The position numbers and the translations under genes are program-made. The notes under the pieces were generated by a model. That model did not search any database. It was not told the origin of the DNA and was given only the letters and a program-made list of their open reading frames with translations. Positions 17,759-26,479 of a DNA stretch of 64,000 nucleotides are shown here, piece by piece. The stretch spans positions 930,001 to 994,000 of the forward strand of contig NZ_LWHG01000021.1 in the NCBI RefSeq assembly GCF_001625445.1. Reading direction: 5' to 3'. Every line of letters starts with the position of its first letter. Within the stretch, counting starts at the first letter, position 1. The stretch comes from Haladaptatus sp. R4 (GTDB taxonomy: Archaea; Halobacteriota; Halobacteria; Halobacteriales; Haladaptataceae).

Positions 17759-18793
17759 ATGAAGCGGCGTGTACTGTTGCTCGTTGCCTGCCTCGTCCTC
17801 GCAGGGTGTGCTGGCGCGCAGTTCGACTATACGACACACACCGTAACCAACCCGACGCGGACAGTGAACCAGCAGACAGGAGCGGAAACGGGAACCGGAA
17901 TGGTCGCCGACCGCACGAACCCGTGGGGGGACGGGCCAGTGCAGATTGCGATCAACGCGAGTGCCGACGGTTCGCGTAACTACGCTCCCGAGGTACGACA
18001 GGCGCTCGATTACTGGGAGAACCACAGCGAGCAGTACGCTGGCTACTCGGTTCAGTACGAGTTGACGCCGAATGCGGAACATCCCGATCTCGTGATCAAC
18101 TTCGTCGATACCGTGAAAAGTTGTCCACGCGTGGAAAACGCCGCTGGCTGTGCACCGTACATCACCGACTCCGCGCAGATTTCCCGTCCCATGAAAATCG
18201 ACGTGGACGACTCGTTTTCGAACGGTTCGACCGTTCTCATCGTGAAACACGAACTCGGCCACACGCTCGGGTTGAACCACAGTTCCGCTCCGCAGTCGAT
18301 AATGGCCGCCTCGGCGGCACTCTCGACGCGGCCCCAACCGGACGCGACCGAGCGCAATCTCCCGTGGGGGGACCCGGATTTTACGGTGTATCTCGGCGCG
18401 ACGAAGGACCGCGCCGCGGTCAAAAATCAGGTCCGGCACGCGCTCGACTACTACGCCGATAGCGCGGACGGGACGGTTCCGTCGAACGTTACGTTCTCGT
18501 TCACGAGGAATCGGTCCGCGGCCGATATCGTGATTCAGTTCCCCGAGACGCTTCCGTGCAATCCCGGAACGAGCGGGTCCTGCGGCGGTATCCGTGGAAC
18601 CGATCCCGACGGCGACTCCGCACTGGAGGAGTACGATAAGCTCATCATCTCGATTTCGGGCGTCGATACCGACACTGTCGGGTGGTACACCGGTTACTGG
18701 TTGGGCTACGGATTCGGCCTCGACGAGTCGGAACTCGCACCGCCGTTCCAACACGCTTCGGAGCGGGAGCGCAGAAGCGACTGGTGGAAATAA
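17759..18793 (+). CDS. Matrixin-like (metzincin) zinc metalloprotease lipoprotein
   Basis: The 344-residue protein starts at ATG 17759 with a lipoprotein signal (MKRRVLLLVACLVLAGC, Cys17). After a Thr-rich linker comes a domain with WGDGPVQIAINAS and the metzincin zinc motif HELGHTLGLNH (about residues 164-174), followed by a Met-turn-like SIMAAS. This is the HExxHxxGxxH pattern of matrixins, so an extracellular endoprotease is predicted. A second copy of the WGDPDFTVYLGAT strand pattern begins about residue 200 but without the zinc motif, so the protein looks like a tandem duplication with one inactive half. Substrate unknown. Confidence 0.85.
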   Translation: MKRRVLLLVACLVLAGCAGAQFDYTTHTVTNPTRTVNQQTGAETGTGMVADRTNPWGDGPVQIAINASADGSRNYAPEVRQALDYWENHSEQYAGYSVQYELTPNAEHPDLVINFVDTVKSCPRVENAAGCAPYITDSAQISRPMKIDVDDSFSNGSTVLIVKHELGHTLGLNHSSAPQSIMAASAALSTRPQPDATERNLPWGDPDFTVYLGATKDRAAVKNQVRHALDYYADSADGTVPSNVTFSFTRNRSAADIVIQFPETLPCNPGTSGSCGGIRGTDPDGDSALEEYDKLIISISGVDTDTVGWYTGYWLGYGFGLDESELAPPFQHASERERRSDWWK

Positions 18794-18965
18794 CCGCGCA
18801 CTTTTTTACCTCGTCGGGTGGGCTTCTCCCACCCCTCCTCGTGAAAATCTGCGCCGGGAGAGCAAAGCTCTCCCGAGCCATCCGTTCGCTCCTTCGTCGC
18901 TCACGGAGAGACCAAAAACGTCCCGCTCGTCTTTCGAGGCGCTTCGCGCCTCGCGCCGCTCGCGG
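18794..18965. repeat. Hairpin cluster between convergent genes
   Basis: Three perfect or near-perfect hairpins fill the gap: GGGTGGG/CCCACCC around 18820-18835, GGGAGAGC/GCTCTCCC around 18857-18876, and GAGGCGC/GCGCCTC around 18937-18953. A T-run (CTTTTTTAC) follows the plus-strand stop. The block probably ends transcription from both sides. CGTTCGCTCCTTCGTCGCTCACG at its middle resembles, in reverse, the constant loop of the repeats at 54.2-54.7 kb. Confidence 0.55.
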
Positions 18966-20063
18966 TTATTCCTCGAACCCGTCTTCCCACCGGAACGTGC
19001 CGTTTCGTTGGACGACCTCACCGTCGATTTCCATGCGCGAGTCCTCGCTCATGTCGGTGATCATATCGACGTGGACGGCGCTGTCGTTACCCGTTTCACC
19101 GTCGGGAAGGCACGAGTCGTAGGCCCGTCCGACAGCGAGGTGAATCGTATCGCCCATCTTCTCGTCGAAGAGGATACTGTCGGTAAAGCGGTCGATGCCA
19201 CGGTTCATGCCGATGCCGAGTTCGCCGAGTTTGCGTGCCCCTTCGTCGGTGTCGAAGATGTCCGCCAGCACGTCCTCGCCGGTGTCGGCGCTGAACGCCA
19301 CGACCTCCCCGTCCTCGAACGTGAGCCGAACGTCCCGGATGTGTTGCCCTTGATGCGTCATCGGCACGTCGAAGAACACCTCGCCCTCGGTGGCGTGCGG
19401 TGCGGTAAACACCTCGCCGCTGGGGAGGTTGTGCGAGTCGTATGCCACCGACGCGGAGCTATTGACCGCCGTTCTCCCCTCGATGGACATCGTGACGTCG
19501 GTGTTCTCCTTGACGATTCGAACCTCGCTTCCCTCGTCGATGAGCGTCTTCATCTTCTCCATCTCATCGGCCAGCGCCTCCCAGTCGCGGAGCACGGCGC
19601 TGTACACGAAATCCCGATACTCCTCGTAGGCCATCCCCGCCTGCTGTGCGTATGCACGCGTTGGATGCTGCGTCGAAATCCAGTCCGTTCCGAGGCGCGT
19701 CTCGCGGATGAGCATCCGGGATTTGTCGTACGCCTGCTTCGTCTCCCCCGGAACGTCGGCCTTCCCCATCGTGTTGTGCGTTCCGGAGAGGACGAGAACG
19801 ACGTCCGCGTTCTCGTACATCGCCAGTTCGGGTGCAGGGTTCTCGTCGAAGTCGCCGTCGTGTGTCCGAAGGAACGCCCGTTCGATCTCATCGGACCGGT
19901 ACACTGTCAGCATGTTCGCGTTTCGCTCGCCCAGTTTCTCGCCGACGGCGACGGCGAGGTCGTGTGCACCCTCATCGACCACGACGACGACGTCGTCGCC
20001 TTCTTCGACCCGTGCACTCCAATCGACCAGAATCTCCGCGTGTTCGTGAACTCGGTCGTCCAT
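18966..20063 (-). CDS. M29 family metallo-aminopeptidase
   Basis: From ATG 20063 (MDDRVHEHAEILVDWS) the protein is 365 residues, the usual M29 length. Family features include PSGEVFTAPHATEG, where the Glu is a metal ligand, FDEKMGDTIHLAVGRAYDS (Glu and His ligands with the conserved Tyr) and the final HVDMITDM pair (His, Asp). It is predicted to remove N-terminal residues from peptides in the cytoplasm using two metal ions. An earlier in-frame ATG at 20090 (MRTLAVPPG) is possible; the longer frame to 20237 has no conserved sequence. It is divergent from the large regulator at 20296. Confidence 0.9.
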   Translation of the reverse strand: MDDRVHEHAEILVDWSARVEEGDDVVVVVDEGAHDLAVAVGEKLGERNANMLTVYRSDEIERAFLRTHDGDFDENPAPELAMYENADVVLVLSGTHNTMGKADVPGETKQAYDKSRMLIRETRLGTDWISTQHPTRAYAQQAGMAYEEYRDFVYSAVLRDWEALADEMEKMKTLIDEGSEVRIVKENTDVTMSIEGRTAVNSSASVAYDSHNLPSGEVFTAPHATEGEVFFDVPMTHQGQHIRDVRLTFEDGEVVAFSADTGEDVLADIFDTDEGARKLGELGIGMNRGIDRFTDSILFDEKMGDTIHLAVGRAYDSCLPDGETGNDSAVHVDMITDMSEDSRMEIDGEVVQRNGTFRWEDGFEE

Positions 20064-20250
20064 GCCCGGAGGTACCGCCAAAGTCCGCATAACTCCGGCG
20101 GTTCGTCCACTGCACGACGGCTCAACCGAATCTCGAATCCCCGTGCCGGGCACCGGGCAGAACGCACATAGCTCGGTCGGTCGGTTACGAGTACCCAAGC
20201 GATCGATATCGAAAAAATACGTTTTCAAATCACACATTCAAAGATAGAAT

Positions 20251-20260
20251 TATTATATTG
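20251..20260 (+). promoter_or_regulatory. TATA box that supports the start of the STAND protein
   Basis: TATTATATTG lies about 40 bases before ATG 20296 and only about 8 before an earlier in-frame ATG at 20263. A transcript starting about 27 bases downstream of the TATA would miss 20263, which favours 20296. Confidence 0.55.
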
Positions 20261-20295
20261 GATTGAGAAATGTAAATGACGATCATCGTAACAAA

Positions 20296-23200
20296 ATGTC
20301 ACTCAACTCGGCGGCGGAAGAACTATTCGGAACGCTCGTCCAGCGTCACGGATTCCTCACCTGCGTACTGGAAACGGATGGACCGACACTGAAACGCACA
20401 CTCGCCGACAGGACGGGTCTCTCGCAGCCGACCGTCAACAAGGCGCTCATCGAACTGCGCGACTGGGATCTCATCGAATCGGGGGACGACGGTATCGTTC
20501 CGACCTCGATCGGGATATTGGTCTGGGAGCCGTATCGTGCGTACGAACGGTGCCTCGCGGGGGTCGTGACCCCGGGAAACCATGGCTCCCGGTGGACGAC
20601 GGACGCGAGTCGCCGAGACGCGATGCGACTCGTCGCCGACCGACGTTCCGTCATCGAGTGCGTCGAGACGACGACACGGGACAAACGGGATCTCGTCGCA
20701 AACCTCGACGCATCCCGTTCGACCGTGAACCGAGCGGTTCGTGACCTCGAAACCGCCGGAATCCTCCACCGGACGGCCGACGGCTACACGGTGACGGCCG
20801 ACGGCCAGCGGGTCGTGGACCGGTATTGGTCCGCCATCGCCACGCTCGCGGACATCCTCGACGCTCGGGACGTTCTCGTGTCGCTCCCTCCCGACGACAG
20901 ACTCCGGTCGGCCATGGTTTCCGATGCGACCACCGAGGAGAGCGTCGATGCACCACCGTATCACCTCCCGGCCGGTGTTCGGGAGCGAATCGTCACGGCC
21001 GAACGCGTCCGGCTTTCGCTCCCAGCTCTGGCCGCGCCACAGCTGCTCGATTGCTGTCTGCAGCAGGTCGTTCGACACGACGTGCCGGTCGAACTACTCG
21101 CCAGCCAGTCGTTGTTGGACTCGATCACGGAGGAGTTCCCGGGACCGCTAACGACGATGGCGGCCGAAAGGAACCCTTTTTCGGCGTGGGTTCCGGAGCC
21201 GGAATCGGCTCACGTCCCGCCGTTCGGGGTGGTTCTCACTGAAGCGGAGACGACGACGGTCACCGTTATCGCGTACGATGAGGACCGGACCATTTCGGGG
21301 GTGATACAGACCGCTGCCGACGACGCCGTCCGGTGGGCCGAGGAATGCTACACGCGGACTTTCGACGAGACAGTCGAGGTGACGGACGACTTGCGCGGCC
21401 TCACACCGGCAACGATGGCAACGGGTATGGGACTGCCGAGAACCGGCGACGCCGAGCGCATCGCACGTGAAACCGAAGCGTTCGTCCGTCTGACGCCCGA
21501 CTATTTCGCGCGGCGCGATCCGATGTCTCCGACGACCGCGTGGCGGACGGGATTCGACCTCGTAGACGTTCACGCCGGGTACGCCATCGACCGCGAGGGG
21601 ACACGGGACGAGGACCGATTCAACCTCACCGATGACCTCGTGAGGTCGCTTTACCGCGGGACCGACCACGTGTTGCTCGGTTCCCCCGGTTCGGGAAAGA
21701 GCACCGTCTGTAAGTCCGTTGCGTGTCGGTGGTACGAGCAGGGTCTCGGCCCCGTGTTCTACCGCGGAAGCGACACCGACGTGATGTTCGACTCGCCCGC
21801 CGTCATCCGGGAACAGCTTCGAACGGCATCGGCGGACGGTCACGTCTTGGTCGTCGTCGAGGACGCGGTGCGGATGGAAGCGAGCGACATCTTCCGGGTG
21901 ATGAAGGCGTTCCGCGGGACCGACGCCGTGACGTTCCTGCTCGACGCGCGCGAAGGGGAGTGGGAGGACCCCGAGTCGCTCCCGACCGACGCCGGACTCG
22001 AAGCGTACCGACGCGAGGCGATCGAGACGGTTTCGGTCCCGCCGCTCGACGACATCGAACGCGAGCGGTTCGTTCGACGGTTCGAGTTGGTGACCGGTCA
22101 CGACGTCGGTCGTGCGGTTCGACGCGGACTGGACGGGACGACATCCGGCGGCACGAGCGGGGCGGAACAGTCCCCTCCGAGCACCCGCCCGGGCGAGCCG
22201 CTATTGTTGGTCCATCGGTTGGTGACACACGCCGACCCGTTCACTGTCTACGACGCCGAGACGCCAACCACGTTCGTCGAAACCGTCCAGCGAGCGCTAG
22301 AAACGCTCCCCGACGACGGCCTCGTGCTCGACGTGAGCATCCTCCTGATGCTCCTCGACCTGTCCGGCGTCGGCGTCCATCCCGCGCTCGTGTACGCGCT
22401 CGCCGACGACGAAGGGGATATCGAGGCCGTTCGGGAGGCGTTTTTGAAACTTGACGGACGGCTCGTCTTCGAAACGGATCCGTCGACGGACGCGGAAGCT
22501 GCCCCGTACCGGACGATTCACGGGGCGTGGTCGGCGCTGTTTCTCGACCAGTATCTCGAAACCACGACCGACCATGCGGCGAGTCGGCGAGCCGGACGAT
22601 GCCTCACGGCGGTTCTCAGAGTGGCCGACGACGAGAAAAAGCGGGAGCGGCTCGCAACGGTACTGAACGTCGACACGACGATACTCGACCGTATCGGGTC
22701 CGATCCCGGCAAATGGGCCGACACGACCGTCGAACGGTTCTTCGCGGCCGGGCGACGTCGCCCCGGACTCGCTCCCTTGTTCGGACGGACCGACGATTCA
22801 TTTTTCGAGCTTCCTGCCGTCTGTTCGTCCTCAATGGCCGCCGACTGTACGCTGTGGCGGGCGCAAATGGCACGCGAGACGGGCGCACTCGACAGGGCGG
22901 ACGACGAGTACGAGGCCCTGACCCCCCACGTCTCCGACGCCGACGGCTCCGAATGGGCGACGAAGCTTCGCGGCCAGCGCTTCCACGGTCACGGAACCAT
23001 CGCGTGGCAACGGGGTGATTTTGCCACCGCCGAGCAACAGTACGTTCGTGCGCTCGACCACTACCACGAAGCGGATGACAGGCGGCAGTGCGCAGTGACG
23101 CGCATGAACCTCGGACTGGTCACGATGGCCCGTGGTGACATCGGAACGGCGGAGACCGCTTTCTCCCGGTGTCGTGACCTGTATCGGGAACTCGACGATA

Positions 23201-24234
23201 TGCGCGGAGAGGCGTTGGCGCTGACCAACCTCGCCGGTATCGTCGCGCGGACCGACACGCTGGAGACGGCCATCGAACAGTATCGACGGGCGCTCGACCT
23301 CTCGGACGAGTTCGACGGCCACCAGGTGAGGGCCAACTGCCTCCACGGCATCGGTCGAGCCGTCGCCCATCGGGGGAACCTTGATTCGGCGACGTCGTAC
23401 TGCACCCAAGGGTTGGAGTATTGTCGGGAGAGCGGGATTCGCAACGTCGAAGCGTACTGTCTCGCCCAGTTGGGGTTGATTCGCCGGATACGGGGGGACT
23501 TGGACGCTGCCGAACGCTACCATCGGAAGAGCCTCGATATCCGTCGGAAAACCGGCGACAGACGAGGTGAAGCGTGGAGCCTCACGACGCTCGGAACGCT
23601 GGCTTGTGAGCGTGGTGCCGAAGACGTTGCCGACGAGCGCTGTAGGGAGAGCAACGAACTCGCTCGGGAGATCAGCGACCGAACGGTCGAGGCCGACAGC
23701 CTCGTCGCGCTCGGCGAGGTCGCCCGGAAGCGGGGTGACCTCGATACGGCCGCGGAACGCGCACGCACGGCGCTCGACCGATACGAACCGGCCGGGAACC
23801 GGTTCGGTGCGGCGAAATGTCGGCGCGTGATCGGACGAATCGCGCGCGACCGCGGGCGATTCCCGATCGCCGAACGACGGCTCCGGCAGTCGCTCGACGA
23901 CTTCCACGATATGGGATATCGGTACGAAGCGGCGCGGACGACGGTTGCGCTCGGAACGCTCGCCCGGGAGCGAGACGCTCACGCGGAAGCATGCAGGCAC
24001 TGGGACGCCGGAGCGAAACTCCATCGGAATATCGGTGCACACCGCGCCGCCGTCAAGGCCTACGAACGACTCTCGGCGGTCCACGAGGAGCGCGGCGAGT
24101 TCGACGTCGCAATCGAACACTGCGAGTCCGCTCGCACCATCGAGCGCGGGACGGAGTTTCTCGAACCGTCCGCATCGCTCAGCGAGCGACTGACACGGTT
24201 GACGGAGCACCGCGCTGCCGCCGGTGACAACTGA
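20296..24234 (+). CDS. Large STAND-type signalling NTPase: twin wHTH, FilR1-like sensor, P-loop ATPase, TPR repeats
   Basis: This 1312-residue cytoplasmic protein has four parts. Residues ~5-85 and ~110-172 are two winged-helix domains (LSQPTVNKALIELRDWDLIE and ASRSTVNRAVRDLETAGILH are the recognition regions). Residues ~200-360 match the FilR1/DUF1724 sensor of haloarchaeal regulators, ending in GVVLTEAETTTVTVIAYDED and RWAEECYTR. An ATPase follows: Walker A GSPGSGKST (~461-469), Walker B VLVVVEDA (~517), then VTFLLDARE. From ~858 to ~1290 there are about ten 40-residue TPRs (NLGLVTMARGDIGTAETAF type). STAND proteins are usually autoinhibited switches that assemble on ligand binding; here the output or input may be DNA binding. 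No effector domain (nuclease, TIR, protease) is visible. Target and ligand are unknown. Domain fusion of this order is new to me. Confidence 0.88.
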   Translation: MSLNSAAEELFGTLVQRHGFLTCVLETDGPTLKRTLADRTGLSQPTVNKALIELRDWDLIESGDDGIVPTSIGILVWEPYRAYERCLAGVVTPGNHGSRWTTDASRRDAMRLVADRRSVIECVETTTRDKRDLVANLDASRSTVNRAVRDLETAGILHRTADGYTVTADGQRVVDRYWSAIATLADILDARDVLVSLPPDDRLRSAMVSDATTEESVDAPPYHLPAGVRERIVTAERVRLSLPALAAPQLLDCCLQQVVRHDVPVELLASQSLLDSITEEFPGPLTTMAAERNPFSAWVPEPESAHVPPFGVVLTEAETTTVTVIAYDEDRTISGVIQTAADDAVRWAEECYTRTFDETVEVTDDLRGLTPATMATGMGLPRTGDAERIARETEAFVRLTPDYFARRDPMSPTTAWRTGFDLVDVHAGYAIDREGTRDEDRFNLTDDLVRSLYRGTDHVLLGSPGSGKSTVCKSVACRWYEQGLGPVFYRGSDTDVMFDSPAVIREQLRTASADGHVLVVVEDAVRMEASDIFRVMKAFRGTDAVTFLLDAREGEWEDPESLPTDAGLEAYRREAIETVSVPPLDDIERERFVRRFELVTGHDVGRAVRRGLDGTTSGGTSGAEQSPPSTRPGEPLLLVHRLVTHADPFTVYDAETPTTFVETVQRALETLPDDGLVLDVSILLMLLDLSGVGVHPALVYALADDEGDIEAVREAFLKLDGRLVFETDPSTDAEAAPYRTIHGAWSALFLDQYLETTTDHAASRRAGRCLTAVLRVADDEKKRERLATVLNVDTTILDRIGSDPGKWADTTVERFFAAGRRRPGLAPLFGRTDDSFFELPAVCSSSMAADCTLWRAQMARETGALDRADDEYEALTPHVSDADGSEWATKLRGQRFHGHGTIAWQRGDFATAEQQYVRALDHYHEADDRRQCAVTRMNLGLVTMARGDIGTAETAFSRCRDLYRELDDMRGEALALTNLAGIVARTDTLETAIEQYRRALDLSDEFDGHQVRANCLHGIGRAVAHRGNLDSATSYCTQGLEYCRESGIRNVEAYCLAQLGLIRRIRGDLDAAERYHRKSLDIRRKTGDRRGEAWSLTTLGTLACERGAEDVADERCRESNELAREISDRTVEADSLVALGEVARKRGDLDTAAERARTALDRYEPAGNRFGAAKCRRVIGRIARDRGRFPIAERRLRQSLDDFHDMGYRYEAARTTVALGTLARERDAHAEACRHWDAGAKLHRNIGAHRAAVKAYERLSAVHEERGEFDVAIEHCESARTIERGTEFLEPSASLSERLTRLTEHRAAAGDN

Positions 24235-24340
24235 CCTCGACGAACCGGCAGACGGCGTCCGCCGCGAATCCGCCGGTGGAACGCGTTCATCTATTTGTAG
24301 AATACAAGTCAATAGATAAAATACAATATTTTGAAGAAAA

Positions 24341-24350
24341 TTATTTATAG
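24341..24350 (+). promoter_or_regulatory. TATA box of the beta-helix protein gene
   Basis: TTATTTATAG sits in an A/T-rich stretch about 85 bases before ATG 24432. It implies a leader of roughly 60 nt and separate transcription from the STAND gene. Confidence 0.4.
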
Positions 24351-24431
24351 ACCTTCTCAGGCCATTTTGCGAGCAAAAATCCGGTGACGGGAACGTCGAA
24401 GGCGAAGAATAACACGTTGCGTAGTTCAACT

Positions 24432-26427
24432 ATGTCTGACAAGGACCAGCCATCGGACGGGACCCGGCACGGATTCGGGACCGACGATACCGACTCGACA
24501 CGGAACCGCCTCCTCGACCGACGGGATTATCTCAAACTCACCGGCGCGAGCGCCGCGGCGGCCGCCGCAGGCCTCGGCGCGACTGGCATTGCCGCCGCCG
24601 AGGACTACGACACTATCACCGTCGGCGCGGGCGAAACGAAAAAGTACGTCCTCCGCGACGGCGACACGCTCGAAAACAAACTGTTCGACATCAGCGCCGA
24701 CAAAGCCTACGTCCGCGTTCGAGCGAAGGGGAGCGGATGGAAGATTCGGAACATCGGATTCCGCGGTCTGTTCGACTGCCGAGACCGCGACCGCGGCGAG
24801 ATGTTCTCGGTAGATGTCCCCGACGAGAACGGGCACGGTCTCATCGAGAACGTCTACTTCGGCGACAAATCCACCATCGGCTACGGCACCCCAATTTTCG
24901 TCGGCATCAACCACGCCGGGACGCTGACGATTCGCAACGGCTACTTCCGTCACTGGGCGGGTCACGCCGTCTACGGGGCCGCACCCGGCCGCTCGGCCCC
25001 CCAACGACGGTGGCGGTGGCGGCGGCGAGGTCCACATCGAGAACTGCTACGCGCGCAACAACAACCTCGACAACTTCCGTATCGGCACCGACGGCTCGTA
25101 CGTCAAGGACTCGGTCGTCCACGTCGACAAGGACGTTGCACCGGGATACAACGATCCGACCAAGGTCAACGCTCGCGGTATCTGGGTGAAGGAGGGCGGT
25201 CACTGTACCATCAAGAACTGCGACATCCTGCTCGAACACCCCGACGCCTCCTACTGTATTTGGGAGGGCGACAAGGAAGAGGAGGGGTTGGCCCGAGTCA
25301 GGGATTGTCAGCTCGTCGCCCGCGACGGCGCGGACGGGCTGTATCACGGCAACGTCGACCACCAAAACGTCGGACACAACCCCGACGTCTCCGTTCCGAA
25401 CGGCGTCCCGACCAGTGCCCAACAGGCCGCGAAGGGCGGCGGTCACGTCGGCAATCCGCCGAACCTCAACGGCCCGAAGAACGACATCTCGTTCTCGGGC
25501 GGCGGCGACGGCACGTTCGACTACTACTTCCGGGCGACGGGTTCCGTCGAGGGAAAACACGGTATCGGCGGCGAGGACGACGTGGACGGCGACAGCGGCG
25601 ACGGTTCGACGGTCGGCACCGGGACCGACACGTATCTGTACGAACGGGACGTCGCCGGAATGTCGTTGAACCTCGACGGCTACCTCAAGGTCCATCTGAA
25701 CCGGTCGGACGGGACGGTGACGTTCAGCGGCACCGACGACGGGAACACCTACGGCTACTATCTCGAAGTCACGGGCGACATCTACCCGACCGATAGTTCC
25801 GACGACCACGACGTCGAGGCCGACCCGAACGGCGATTCGGTCAACGGATTAGTCGGGTCGGGGTCGGACAAGTGGCAGTACACCGGTGAGCTTTCACACA
25901 TCGGTCTCGACGCCGGTACGGCAACCGTGGACGTCACGCGTCGTCACAAGCTCGAAATCGAGGACTACGACGACGGGAAAACGGGTGACTACGACTTCAC
26001 CGTCTCCGGTTCGGTCAAGAAGGGCAGCAAGGCCAACTCCGGCGATTCGGCGTCCGGTCACTCGGCCAGCGGGGCCGTCACCGGCGGAACCGATTCGTAC
26101 ATCTACACGGGTCGCATCACCGACTTCAACCACTCGGGCGCGATTCACACCTACATCGACGATCTCGAAGTCATCACGCCCTCGCTTGGACACAACACCG
26201 TCACGTTCGAAGGTTCGGGATCATCGAAGAGCTACTCGTTCAAGGTCGTCGGTGGACTCGGCAAGAGCGCGGTCGGTGATTCGTCTATCAACAGCGGCGA
26301 TGACGTTTCCGGCCGCACCGCCAGCGGAGCGGTCAGTTCCGGCGACGACAGCTACGACTACCGCGACGGGGTTCTGGCCGTCGACAACAAGTGGAAAGGA
26401 CTCACCCCGGAGTTCTCCACGAACTGA
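24432..26427 (+). CDS. Tat-exported right-handed beta-helix (pectate lyase-like) protein, apparent frameshift
   Basis: Starting at ATG 24432, the protein has a Tat signal RRDYLKLTGASAAAAAAGL (about residues 35-53) and an alanine cleavage region AAAED. A beta-helix region follows (GLIENVYFGDKSTIGYG, TLTIRNGYFRHW, HIENCYARNNNLDNFRIG, CTIKNCDILLEHPDA), the pattern of parallel beta-helix polysaccharide-active proteins. Frame changes at the six-C run 24997-25002; removing one C joins both halves into about 664 residues. The C-terminal 330 residues contain about four repeats of a Tyr/Gly-rich unit (SGAVTGGTDSYIYTGRI, SGAVSSGDDSYDY). It should act outside the cell on, or bind to, a polysaccharide. 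The catalytic residues of lyases are not identifiable. Confidence 0.8.
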
Positions 26428-26479
26428 TCGCCGCGTTCCCCTTCCAAAGGGCGAAAAATAGCCGAAGCGACGATGTTTT

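Noticed and set aside
22831-24429. 532-codon minus frame opposite the TPR part of the STAND protein
   Set aside because: The plus strand shows regular 40-residue TPR repeats; the minus frame shows none and mirrors the codon bias.
24432-25796. Gene ending at 25796 in the first frame of the beta-helix protein
   Set aside because: Beyond 25000 the frame becomes Arg-rich and unlike protein, whereas the other frame continues beta-helix and repeat motifs to 26427.
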